64,000 bases of DNA from Pseudomonas monsensis (GTDB taxonomy: Bacteria; Pseudomonadota; Gammaproteobacteria; Pseudomonadales; Pseudomonadaceae). A program made the position numbers and the translations under genes. Of this stretch, positions 36,766-44,582 are shown piece by piece. The DNA lies in contig NZ_CP077087.1 of assembly GCF_014268495.2 (NCBI RefSeq), forward strand, positions 6,188,001-6,252,000, written 5' to 3'. The notes beneath the pieces are model-generated. The model saw only the letters and a program-made list of their open reading frames with translations. It searched no databases and was not told the origin of the DNA. The stretch's first letter is position 1. The number at the start of each line of letters is the position of its first letter.

Positions 36766-37305
36766 ATGGCTACTTCTCTCAACGGCAAACGCGTCGCCAT
36801 TTTGGTAACAGACGGTTTCGAACAGGTCGAACTGACCGGCCCCAAGCAGGCCCTGGAACAGGCTGGTGCTCAGGTCGACATCCTTTCCGCCGAGGCCGGC
36901 AAGGTCAAAGGCTGGAACCACGACAAACCGGCGGACGACTTTAAAGTCGACCAGACGTTTCAAGGCGCCAGCAGCGAACAGTACGACGCGATCGTCCTGC
37001 CGGGCGGCGTGCAGAACTCCGACACCATTCGTATCGACCAGGACGCCCAGCATCTGGTCAAGACCGGCGCCTCCGCCGGCAAGCCGATCGCGGTGATCTG
37101 CCATGGCGGCTGGTTGCTGATTTCCGCCGGGCTGGTCAACGGCAAGACCATGACCAGCTACAAGACGCTCAAGGATGACCTGGTGAATGCCGGGGCCAAC
37201 TGGGTCGATAAAGAAGTGATCAAGGACGGTCACCTGATCAGCAGCCGTCAGCCGGATGATATTCCGGCGTTCAACAAGGAGCTGATCAACGCGCTGTCTG
37301 CGTAG
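36766..37305 (+). CDS. pfpI: DJ-1/PfpI family protein
   Basis: 179 residues. The nucleophile elbow Cys lies in IAVICHGGWLLISAG, the upstream Glu in VTDGFEQVELTGP, and LPGGVQNSDTIR forms the pocket. The family includes proteases, deglycases and stress proteins; P. aeruginosa PfpI (PA0355) affects stress and mutation rates. AGGAG is placed nine bases before MATSLNGKRVAIL, and upstream in-frame codons are rejected. It is transcribed away from the HDOD gene. Confidence 0.9.
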   Translation: MATSLNGKRVAILVTDGFEQVELTGPKQALEQAGAQVDILSAEAGKVKGWNHDKPADDFKVDQTFQGASSEQYDAIVLPGGVQNSDTIRIDQDAQHLVKTGASAGKPIAVICHGGWLLISAGLVNGKTMTSYKTLKDDLVNAGANWVDKEVIKDGHLISSRQPDDIPAFNKELINALSA

Positions 37306-37318
37306 CTCTCAGGACTGC

Positions 37319-37395
37319 CTTCGCGAGCAAGCTCGCTCCCACACTGGTCTGTGCCGGTCATAAATCCCCTGTGGGAGCGAACTTGCTCGCGAAGA
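37319..37395. repeat. REP pair, inverted
   Basis: CTTCGCGAGCAAGCTCGCTC and CTGTGGGAGCGAACTTGCTC face each other between pfpI and rlmI. The second copy has an A where most copies have G. Confidence 0.88.
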
Positions 37396-37477
37396 GGCCA
37401 TCTGCGTTTCATCGCACTCCAATCCCGGCACCAGCCCCAACACGGTATACTCCCGCTCTTTTTTCCGGAGCGACGTC

Positions 37478-38674
37478 ATGTCCCTGCCTAGCTTGCGCCT
37501 CAAAGCCAACGCCGACCGTCGCCTGCGCGCCGGCCATCTGTGGGTCTACAGTAACGAAATCGACGTGGCGGCCACGCCACTGCACGGTTTCAATGCGGGC
37601 GACCAGGCCATCCTCGAAGCCGCCGGTGGCAAGCCGTTGGGCATCGTTGCGATGAGCCCGAACAACCTGATTTGCGCGCGCCTGCTGTCGCGCGACATCA
37701 AGGTTGCCCTGGACAAGTCGTTGCTGGTGCATCGCCTGAACGTCGCCTTGTCGCTGCGCGAGCGCCTGTTCGACAAGCCGTTCTACCGTCTGGTCTACGG
37801 TGATTCAGACCTGCTGCCAGGCCTGGTCGTTGATCGTTTCGGCGACATTCTTGTGGTGCAGATCGCCTCGGCGACCATGGAAGCGCATAAAGATGACGTG
37901 ATCGCGGCCCTGACCCAGGTCCTCAAGCCAAGCGGCATCCTGTTCAAGAACGACTCCGCTGCCCGCGATGCCGAAGGCCTCAACCGCTACGTCGAAACCG
38001 TGTTCGGCCTGGTGCCGGAATGGGTTGCGCTGGAAGAGAACGGCGTGAAGTTCGAAGCCCCCGTCATTCAAGGTCAGAAAACCGGCTGGTTCTACGACCA
38101 CCGCATGAACCGCGCACGCCTGGCCCCCTACGCCAAAGGCAAACGCGTGCTCGACCTTTATAGCTACATCGGTGGCTGGGGCGTGCAGGCGGCCGCATTC
38201 GGCGCCAGCGAAGTGTTCTGCGTCGATGCTTCGGCGTTCGCCCTCGACGGTGTCGAGCGCAACGCTGCGCTGAACGGCTTCGCCGACAAGATGACCTGCA
38301 TCGAAGGCGATGTCTTCGAAGCCCTGAAAGAACTCAAGGCCAGCGAAGAGCGCTTTGACGTGATCGTTGCCGATCCACCGGCCTTCATCAAACGCAAGAA
38401 AGACATGAAAAACGGCGAAGGCGCCTACCGTCGTCTGAACGAGCAAGCCATGCGCCTGCTCAACAAGGACGGCATCCTCGTCAGCGCTTCGTGCTCGATG
38501 CACCTGCCGGAAGACGACCTGCAGAACATCCTGCTGACCAGCGCCCGTCACCTGGATCGCAACATCCAGTTGCTGGAACGTGGCGGTCAGGGGCCGGATC
38601 ACCCGGTACACCCGGCCATCGCCGAAACCCGCTATATCAAGAGCATCACCTGCCGTCTGCTGCCAAACAGCTGA
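37478..38674 (+). CDS. rlmI: 23S rRNA (cytosine1962-C5)-methyltransferase RlmI-type
   Basis: 398 residues. An N-terminal PUA domain (RLRAGHLWVYSNEID onward, about 1-75) is followed by a class I methyltransferase domain: VLDLYSYIGGWGVQAA (motif I), IVADPPAFIKRKKDMKNG (motif IV) and VSASCSMHLPEDDL (catalytic Cys). That matches RlmI. It is the last core gene before the accessory island; in P. aeruginosa the same gene abuts ilvD. A terminator hairpin follows directly. Confidence 0.9.
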   Translation: MSLPSLRLKANADRRLRAGHLWVYSNEIDVAATPLHGFNAGDQAILEAAGGKPLGIVAMSPNNLICARLLSRDIKVALDKSLLVHRLNVALSLRERLFDKPFYRLVYGDSDLLPGLVVDRFGDILVVQIASATMEAHKDDVIAALTQVLKPSGILFKNDSAARDAEGLNRYVETVFGLVPEWVALEENGVKFEAPVIQGQKTGWFYDHRMNRARLAPYAKGKRVLDLYSYIGGWGVQAAAFGASEVFCVDASAFALDGVERNAALNGFADKMTCIEGDVFEALKELKASEERFDVIVADPPAFIKRKKDMKNGEGAYRRLNEQAMRLLNKDGILVSASCSMHLPEDDLQNILLTSARHLDRNIQLLERGGQGPDHPVHPAIAETRYIKSITCRLLPNS

Positions 38675-38682
38675 TCGACACC

Positions 38683-38712
38683 GGGGAGCCAACAGGCTCC
38701 CCGTTTACTTTA
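38683..38712 (+). terminator. Rho-independent terminator after rlmI
   Basis: GGGGAGCC (38683-38690), AACA loop, GGCTCCCC (38695-38702), then GTTTACTTTAT. The 8-bp GC-rich stem begins nine bases after the rlmI stop. Confidence 0.82.
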
Positions 38713-38902
38713 TGCCGTTCTCCGGCACTCTTTCCGCGAGTGCTGTCCATCCTCGACACTCGCGACTTCCTACATTTTCTTTCCTGAATACATGCAGGAC
38801 ATTTCCTTACGTCTTTTAATTATTAAAAAACACCCTACAACTCTAATCCTCGCTAAAGATCGCTCCGACAAAATTACTGGAATATTCCTACTTAATATCC
38901 TC

Positions 38903-38930
38903 TTGCGAATAATCCATTACAAACTATTAT
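38903..38930 (+). promoter_or_regulatory. Sigma-70-type promoter of the peptide gene
   Basis: TTGCGA (38903-38908), a 16-bp spacer, and TATTAT (38925-38930). The predicted start, near 38937, coincides with a small GTCACC-ACGA-GGTGAC hairpin, giving a leader of about 45 bases before the peptide ATG. Confidence 0.6.
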
Positions 38931-38981
38931 GAAGTTGTCACCACGAGGTGACTTAACTAAATCGAACAAGGAGTTCACATC

Positions 38982-39053
38982 ATGAAAAGTATTTCTCTGG
39001 AAACAAACAAACTCGCAAACCTGGCTTTTCTGGTTGCCCATAAAACCCGCTAA
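38982..39053 (+). CDS. 23-residue peptide, candidate modified-peptide precursor
   Basis: ATG to TAA of 24 codons; it begins MKSISLETNKL and ends FLVAHKTR. An exact AAGGAG lies eight bases upstream, the best ribosome binding site in the region, and a promoter sits 52 bp upstream. It has no Cys, Tyr or Trp, but has Ser, Thr, Asn, Lys and a C-terminal His-Lys-Thr-Arg. It is followed by a terminator-like hairpin and then by an operon for a SagB-type dehydrogenase, an AurF-type diiron oxygenase and an exporter. That is how small RiPP precursors are often arranged. It could instead be a leader peptide controlling the operon. I know of no homologue; it is about PqqA length but does not share its Glu/Tyr pattern. 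Confidence 0.55.
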   Translation: MKSISLETNKLANLAFLVAHKTR

Positions 39054-39061
39054 GTAAGTCA

Positions 39062-39104
39062 GGACGCCGGGAAGTGCCGGCACCCGGCGTCCTTATCGTT
39101 TTTA
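39062..39104 (+). terminator. Hairpin between peptide gene and enzyme operon, possible attenuator
   Basis: GGACGCCGGG (39062-39071) pairs perfectly with CCCGGCGTCC (39083-39092); the loop is itself largely the palindrome GTGCCGGCAC. It is followed by TTATCGTTTTTAT. It starts eight bases after the peptide stop, so it may stop most transcripts and make peptide mRNA exceed enzyme mRNA. No separate promoter for the enzyme genes is evident downstream. Confidence 0.75.
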
Positions 39105-39123
39105 TCCAGAGTGAAGCCACTTC

Positions 39124-40197
39124 ATGCACATCAATCCTTACCTGTTTATATTGCCGCGCTCACCCGGGCAAATAGTCTGGAACTACAAAGACCATACCCA
39201 GCACGAACTTGATCTTGATTATTCCTCGCGCCTCGCCCAACTAATAAGCAACCCCAACCTGTTCGACGCGCAAAACATAATAGACACACAACTATTAAAT
39301 GCGGGCATTCTATCCGTATCAAAAACAGACAGCCCAACATGGGGCTGGGATGAACTGTCAAAGATTTATCATATCGGCACTCAGAATATTCCCTGCGAAC
39401 ACACACCTCGGAATATTGATGAATGGGCCAGACAGTATCTGGCGCACTGCGATGACGTTTTGGCCACCCCGGCACCGGCGGCGGCCCGTCCGGAGTCTGG
39501 AACCGGGCAACGCATTGCCTTGCCCGCTCGGAATGTCTTGAGCAACGACAGTCTGGCGAACGCATTGCTGCGGCGTAAAACCTGCCGCACCTTTACCGGC
39601 GCAGCCATGACACTGAATGATGTCGGCACATTGCTGTACCTTTCCCTTGGCTATCTCAACGAGCGCGGGGAAGACGAGGACGACACCGTCGCCCAAGGTC
39701 TCGACGCACGCCGGAGCAGCCCTTCCGGCGGAGGTCTGAATGCGTGTGAAGGTTTTCTGCTGGTACAGAATGTCGAAGGCCTGACTCCCGGCCTGTATGC
39801 CTATGACCCCGCCGAGCACAGCCTGCGTTTTGTCAATCCACTGCCTGAAGCGGCACTGGGCGACCTGCTCGGTGGCCAGCACTTCATCAATAACCTGCCA
39901 CTGGGATTGTTCATCACGGCGCGATTCGATCGGCTCTGGTGGAAATATGGACACTCGCGCGCCTATCGCATGGCATTCATTGAAGCCGGCCATCTGTCAC
40001 AAACCTTTCAATTGGTCGCCACGGCATCAGGTTTCAATACCTGGCTGACCGGTGCGTTTGCAGACGCCCAGGTCGAAACGCTGCTCAACCTCGTGGGCAG
40101 TGCCGAACAACCGCTGTTTTTTGTCGGCTGCGGTAAAAGCGACGGCCAGGTGATGTGTGAAGAAATGCGCACGCTTTTGCGCGAGGTGCAGGCATGA
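39124..40197 (+). CDS. SagB/ThcOx-type FMN dehydrogenase
   Basis: 357 residues. The C-terminal two-thirds is a nitroreductase-fold domain with SagB-like motifs: LLRRKTCRTFTGAAMTLNDV (FMN phosphate arginines), SSPSGGGLNACEGFLLVQNV, GLYAYDPAEHSLRF, and a long helix RMAFIEAGHLSQTFQLVATA, ending GFNTWLTGAFAD. SagB enzymes oxidise azolines to azoles in thiazole/oxazole peptides, but no YcaO or E1-like partner lies nearby, so the substrate may differ. The first ~80 codons are AT-rich with rare Leu codons, suggesting acquired DNA. The ribosome binding site is weak (GTGAAG). Its stop overlaps the next start (ATGA). Confidence 0.75.
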   Translation: MHINPYLFILPRSPGQIVWNYKDHTQHELDLDYSSRLAQLISNPNLFDAQNIIDTQLLNAGILSVSKTDSPTWGWDELSKIYHIGTQNIPCEHTPRNIDEWARQYLAHCDDVLATPAPAAARPESGTGQRIALPARNVLSNDSLANALLRRKTCRTFTGAAMTLNDVGTLLYLSLGYLNERGEDEDDTVAQGLDARRSSPSGGGLNACEGFLLVQNVEGLTPGLYAYDPAEHSLRFVNPLPEAALGDLLGGQHFINNLPLGLFITARFDRLWWKYGHSRAYRMAFIEAGHLSQTFQLVATASGFNTWLTGAFADAQVETLLNLVGSAEQPLFFVGCGKSDGQVMCEEMRTLLREVQA

Positions 40198-41171
40198 CGC
40201 TGCTCATTGCCGATCCGCACGAGGCACCCGTGTCATGGGCACTCAAATTCACCCTCGGAGACTGGGAGAACCGGGCTTCGGTGCGCAGCAGCACTCACGA
40301 CTACCGACTGCCGGAAGACGTGCAGCAACAGTTGCAGAGCCGCCACTGGTTTCCACCGGCCTTCCTGCCGTATCTGGCACACCCCGCGATCAAGGCGGCA
40401 GGACGCGAAACGTTGCACCGGTTGACCGCCAGCCATCTGGTGCACTTTCTCGATTACACCACGCTGCTCGAGCACCGCATCGTCAATCGTGCGGTGGAGG
40501 TGATCGTGCACCGGGAATTGCCGGTCTACGTACCTCAGGCGATGAAACACGCGGCGCTGCAGCTCTACACCGACGAGGGTTATCACGCGCTGTTCTCCAA
40601 CCGTCTGGCGGAGCAGATCGCCGGGGTCTACGGGTTCAGCGCACGCCCCGTGATGCCGCAACGGATCACCCGCATGAACGCACTGATCGCCCGCACACCG
40701 CAGAAGCACCGCGCACTGGCATGGCTGCTGCTCGGTTTCGTCTCGGAAACCATCATTGCCCGGGAGTTGCTGGACGTTTGCCGCGACAGTCTGGTGTCCA
40801 GCGTCAGCGACATGCTGCGTGACCACCTGGCCGACGAAGCCCGCCACAGTCGCTACTTTGCCGAAGTGTTCCACTACGTCTGGCTGTCGATGAACAGTCG
40901 CCAGCGCGCATTCGCCAGCAAAACGTTGCTGGAGATCATCGGGATGTTCTTCGAGACCGATGAACCCTGGCTGCGACAGAGCCTGCGCGATGCCGGCATC
41001 GCCGACCGCGACGTAACCCTGATTGTCAGTGGCCTGGCCACGGCGCAGGCCAGTCGTGCACGTGCACGCTCAGGCTGCGTGGCGACCCTGGATGCACTGC
41101 GCAAAGCCGGTTTTTTTGCGCTGCCCCATAACCAGACACTTTTTGCCAAGGCAGGACTGATCGATGACTGA
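40194..41171 (+). CDS. AurF-type diiron oxygenase
   Basis: 325 residues. Two E-(x30-35)-D-E-x-x-H units can be read: Glu93 with D127-E128-G-Y-H131, and Glu185 with D214-E215-A-R-H218, plus His211 four residues before E215. These align with the seven ligands of AurF (E101, E136, H139, E196, H223, E227, H230) in order and nearly in spacing. AurF-like enzymes oxidise arylamines or other amines to hydroxylamines and nitro groups; some act on other sites. Four-base overlap with the dehydrogenase and eight-base overlap with the exporter imply one translation-coupled operon. The substrate is not known; the upstream 23-residue peptide is a candidate. Confidence 0.75.
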   Translation: MTLLIADPHEAPVSWALKFTLGDWENRASVRSSTHDYRLPEDVQQQLQSRHWFPPAFLPYLAHPAIKAAGRETLHRLTASHLVHFLDYTTLLEHRIVNRAVEVIVHRELPVYVPQAMKHAALQLYTDEGYHALFSNRLAEQIAGVYGFSARPVMPQRITRMNALIARTPQKHRALAWLLLGFVSETIIARELLDVCRDSLVSSVSDMLRDHLADEARHSRYFAEVFHYVWLSMNSRQRAFASKTLLEIIGMFFETDEPWLRQSLRDAGIADRDVTLIVSGLATAQASRARARSGCVATLDALRKAGFFALPHNQTLFAKAGLIDD

Positions 41172-42396
41172 AGGCACATCCGTGGTCACCTCTCGCCAGC
41201 GTCGCGGGGCTGTCGGCCTATTGCTGGCGATGGTACTGCTCGGCGTATTTCCCCTGGACGTTCTGCTGCCATCATTCCCGGCACTGGCGGCGCACTTTAG
41301 CCGGACGCCGGCGGACATCGCACTGTCGATCAGCCTGTTTGCCGTGGGAATCGCGTTTGCGCAGCTATTGATCGGCCCGCTGTCCGACAGGATCGGGCGC
41401 AAGGGCTTGCTGCTCAGCGGCCTGGGCGTGTCGATGCTCGGCGCCATCGGTTGCGTGATGACCGCAGATTATTCGTTGTTCCTGATTTTCCGGGTGATGC
41501 AAGCCTTGGGCTGCGGTTGTTTCGTGTTATCTCAGGCCCTGGTTCAGGATCTGTTCGAAGGCGAGCAACGGGATCGCTTGAGAATCCTGATGGTCACGGC
41601 CACCGGTATCTTCATTTCGCTCTCGCCGCTGGCCGGCGCCTTCCTGCAGGCCACCCTTGGCTGGCGCGGCAGCTTCTGGGTGTTCACCGCGCTGTCGGCA
41701 CTGGTGATGATCAAGGCCTGGCTGTTTCTGGACAGCGGTCGCCCGACGTCCAGCGCAGCACACCTTGGTTTTGTCAGGGCTTACCGGCGAGTGCTGAGCG
41801 ATTTCGAGTTTGTCAGCTACTGGCTGATCTCGGCATTCGCCTTCGCCTGTCACTTCTCGTTCATCGTGATTTCGCCGCTGATTTTCATGGATCAGTTGCA
41901 ACTGACGACTTATGACTTTTCCCTGATTCTGCTGATCTACGGCGCGGCGTATGTGTTCGGTGGTATCGCGGCCACGCTTTTGAGCCGACGGATCAATGCG
42001 CGACAACAGATCGTCGCCGGATTGAGCCTGATCCTGTTGGCGGGGCTGGTGATGCTGTTTCTGGCGCAGCACTTCGCGCGCTCGCCGGCCACGGTGCTGA
42101 TTCCGATGCTGATCTGCACCGCCGGCACCACCATTGCGCGCCCGGCCGCCACCTCGCGAGCCATGGCCCTGTTCCCGGAAATAGCCGGGACATCGGCCTC
42201 GGCCGGCAGCACGATCATCTTCGTGTGTGGCGGGTTGATCAGCGCGCTGATCAGCCTGAGTCCGAGCAACCTGCAAGCGACCCTCGGCTACTGTTTTGTC
42301 CTGCTCAGTGGCATCGCACTGGCGTTGAACAGGCGGATCAGCCGTCGCGCCAGAGTGCTCGACCGCAGTGCCATCACCTCCACGGGCGGCGATTGA
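41164..42396 (+). CDS. MFS drug/metabolite exporter, Bcr/CflA type
   Basis: 410 residues with twelve predicted membrane helices. The N-terminus GLLLAMVLLGVFPLDVLLPSF and the motif-A loop IGPLSDRIGRKGLLL resemble the DHA1 Bcr/CflA subgroup; RPAATSRAMALFPEIAGTSASA is typical of the second half. It overlaps the diiron oxygenase gene by eight bases, so it probably exports, or protects against, the product of the two enzymes. It is the last gene of the island; ilvD begins 257 bp later. Confidence 0.85.
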   Translation: MTEGTSVVTSRQRRGAVGLLLAMVLLGVFPLDVLLPSFPALAAHFSRTPADIALSISLFAVGIAFAQLLIGPLSDRIGRKGLLLSGLGVSMLGAIGCVMTADYSLFLIFRVMQALGCGCFVLSQALVQDLFEGEQRDRLRILMVTATGIFISLSPLAGAFLQATLGWRGSFWVFTALSALVMIKAWLFLDSGRPTSSAAHLGFVRAYRRVLSDFEFVSYWLISAFAFACHFSFIVISPLIFMDQLQLTTYDFSLILLIYGAAYVFGGIAATLLSRRINARQQIVAGLSLILLAGLVMLFLAQHFARSPATVLIPMLICTAGTTIARPAATSRAMALFPEIAGTSASAGSTIIFVCGGLISALISLSPSNLQATLGYCFVLLSGIALALNRRISRRARVLDRSAITSTGGD

Positions 42397-42653
42397 GCCT
42401 GCCGGTCGTCATGCCACACGCACCGTCGGCACTGGAACAATGCTTTGCGCCATTCCCTCCGGACGCCAGCGGTGTAGAATCGGCTGATTCATCGCCATTC
42501 ATCCCCCGGCGGGTTTATGAGCTCAGGCTGAGACCAGCGGCGATCCCGCAACGTCATCGGCAACTTCACGGACACACGGCCATTTCTGAGTGTTCCAGAC
42601 GTCAATAGAAGCTCACTCCCCTTTGATACCTGATTAGCCGCCCGGAGTGCTCC

Positions 42654-44495
42654 ATGCCAGATTACCGCTCGAAAACATCCACCCACGGCCGCAACATGGC
42701 CGGCGCCCGCGCACTGTGGCGCGCCACCGGGATGAAAGATGACGACTTCAAGAAGCCGATCATCGCCATTGCCAACTCCTTCACCCAGTTCGTGCCAGGC
42801 CACGTGCACCTCAAAGACCTCGGTCAACTGGTGGCCCGTGAAATCGAACGCGCCGGTGGCGTCGCGAAAGAATTCAACACCATCGCCGTCGACGACGGCA
42901 TCGCCATGGGCCACGACGGCATGCTCTATTCGCTGCCGAGCCGCGAGATCATCGCCGACTCCGTCGAGTACATGGTCAACGCCCACTGTGCCGACGCCAT
43001 CGTCTGCATCTCCAACTGCGACAAGATCACCCCGGGCATGCTGATGGCCGCTTTGCGCCTGAACATTCCGGTGATCTTCGTATCCGGCGGTCCGATGGAA
43101 GCCGGCAAGACCAAACTCGCCTCCCACGGCCTCGACCTGGTCGACGCCATGGTGATCGCCGCCGACTCCAGCGCTTCTGACGAGAAAGTCGCCGAGTACG
43201 AACGCAGCGCATGCCCGACCTGCGGTTCGTGCTCCGGCATGTTCACCGCCAACTCGATGAACTGCCTGACCGAAGCCCTGGGCCTCGCGCTGCCAGGCAA
43301 TGGTTCGACCCTGGCCACCCACAGCGACCGCGAACAGCTGTTCCTGCAGGCCGGCCGCACCATTGTCGAGCTGTGCAAGCGTTACTACGGCGAGAACGAC
43401 GAATCCGTGCTGCCGCGCAACATCGCCAACTTCAAGGCGTTCGAGAACGCGATGATGCTCGACATCGCCATGGGTGGGTCGACCAACACCATCCTGCACC
43501 TGCTCGCTGCCGCCCAGGAAGCCGAAATCGATTTCGACCTGCGCGACATCGACCGTCTCTCGCGCAGCGTTCCACAGCTGTGCAAAGTCGCGCCAAACAT
43601 CCAGAAGTACCACATGGAAGACGTGCACCGCGCTGGCGGCATCTTCAGCATCCTCGGTTCGCTGGCCCGTGGTGGCCTGCTGCACACCGACCTGCCGACC
43701 GTGCACAGTCGCAGCATGGAAGAAGCCATCGCCAAGTGGGACATCACCCAGACCACCGATGAAGCGGTGCACCACTTCTTCAAGGCCGGTCCTGCGGGCA
43801 TTCCGACGCAAACCGCGTTCAGCCAGTCGACCCGTTGGGAAACCCTGGATGACGACCGGGAAAACGGCTGCATCCGTAGCTTCGAGCACGCCTATTCCAA
43901 AGAAGGTGGCCTGGCCGTGCTGTACGGCAACATCGCCCTCGACGGTTGCGTGGTGAAAACCGCCGGCGTCGATGAGTCGATCCACGTCTTCGAAGGCAAC
44001 GCGAAGATCTTCGAAAGCCAGGACAGCGCGGTGCGCGGCATCCTCGCCGACGAAGTGAAGGAAGGCGACATCGTCATCATTCGCTACGAAGGCCCGAAAG
44101 GCGGCCCGGGCATGCAGGAAATGCTCTACCCGACGTCGTACCTGAAGTCCAAAGGCCTGGGCAAAGCCTGTGCGCTGCTGACCGACGGTCGTTTCTCCGG
44201 CGGTACTTCCGGTCTGTCGATCGGCCACGCTTCGCCAGAGGCTGCGGCCGGTGGCGCGATCGGTCTGGTGCAGGACGGCGACAAAGTGCTGATCGACATT
44301 CCGAACCGCTCGATCAACCTGTTGGTCAGCGATGAAGAACTGGCTGCGCGCCGGGTCGAGCAGGACAAGAAAGGCTGGAAACCGGTCGAGCAGCGTCCAC
44401 GCAAAGTGACCACTGCGCTGAAGGCCTACGCCCTGCTGGCGACCAGCGCCGACAAGGGTGCGGTGCGTAACAAGGCGATGCTCGACGGGATCTAA
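42654..44495 (+). CDS. ilvD: Dihydroxy-acid dehydratase IlvD
   Basis: 613 residues, the usual size. Iron-sulfur ligands lie in [15 protein letters not shown] and [41 protein letters not shown] near the C-terminus (read in parts) holds the catalytic Ser region. It makes the 2-keto acid precursors of valine, leucine and isoleucine. The ATG follows CCGGAGTGCTCC. In P. aeruginosa the neighbour upstream is the rlmI homologue, so the preceding 3.7-kb unit is an insertion relative to that order. Confidence 0.97.
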   Translation: MPDYRSKTSTHGRNMAGARALWRATGMKDDDFKKPIIAIANSFTQFVPGHVHLKDLGQLVAREIERAGGVAKEFNTIAVDDGIAMGHDGMLYSLPSREIIADSVEYMVNAHCADAIVCISNCDKITPGMLMAALRLNIPVIFVSGGPMEAGKTKLASHGLDLVDAMVIAADSSASDEKVAEYERSACPTCGSCSGMFTANSMNCLTEALGLALPGNGSTLATHSDREQLFLQAGRTIVELCKRYYGENDESVLPRNIANFKAFENAMMLDIAMGGSTNTILHLLAAAQEAEIDFDLRDIDRLSRSVPQLCKVAPNIQKYHMEDVHRAGGIFSILGSLARGGLLHTDLPTVHSRSMEEAIAKWDITQTTDEAVHHFFKAGPAGIPTQTAFSQSTRWETLDDDRENGCIRSFEHAYSKEGGLAVLYGNIALDGCVVKTAGVDESIHVFEGNAKIFESQDSAVRGILADEVKEGDIVIIRYEGPKGGPGMQEMLYPTSYLKSKGLGKACALLTDGRFSGGTSGLSIGHASPEAAAGGAIGLVQDGDKVLIDIPNRSINLLVSDEELAARRVEQDKKGWKPVEQRPRKVTTALKAYALLATSADKGAVRNKAMLDGI

Positions 44496-44499
44496 AAAA

Positions 44500-44582
44500 G
44501 CTCAAAGCAGCGAGCTACAAGCGGCAAGAAAGAGCAACGCGGCTCTTACTTGCAGCTTGCGGCTCCCCGCTATCAGCTGCTT
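44500..44582. repeat. Intergenic palindromic element, AGCTxCAAGC family
   Basis: Fills the gap between the convergent ilvD and pchP genes. The left side AGCTCAAAGCAGCGAGCTAC is roughly inverted by the right side CTTGCAGCTTGCGGCTCCCC. The middle (GAAAGAGCAACGCGGCTCTT) aligns with the core of the element at 47271-47368, so the two are copies of one family. Confidence 0.7.

Larger units (their letters stand above)
38675..38981. other. 307-bp AT-rich leader region of the island
   Basis: After the rlmI terminator (38683-38712) the sequence becomes markedly AT-rich (around 38800-38940), unlike the surrounding GC-rich DNA. It holds a sigma-70-type promoter at 38903-38930 and a short hairpin, GTCACC/GGTGAC, at 38937-38952, just at the expected transcript 5' end. 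No other gene is seen. Confidence 0.7.

Noticed and set aside
38982..39053. Peptide as a PqqA homologue
   Set aside because: Length is similar but the Glu-x-x-x-Tyr pattern is absent and no pqqB-F genes are nearby.
40157..40822. Alternative frame over the diiron oxygenase gene
   Set aside because: Out-of-frame reading of a gene with clear metal motifs; Arg-rich and without homology features.
42489..44228. Long open frame antisense to ilvD
   Set aside because: It lies wholly opposite a clear ilvD coding region and has the composition expected of a reverse-strand shadow.
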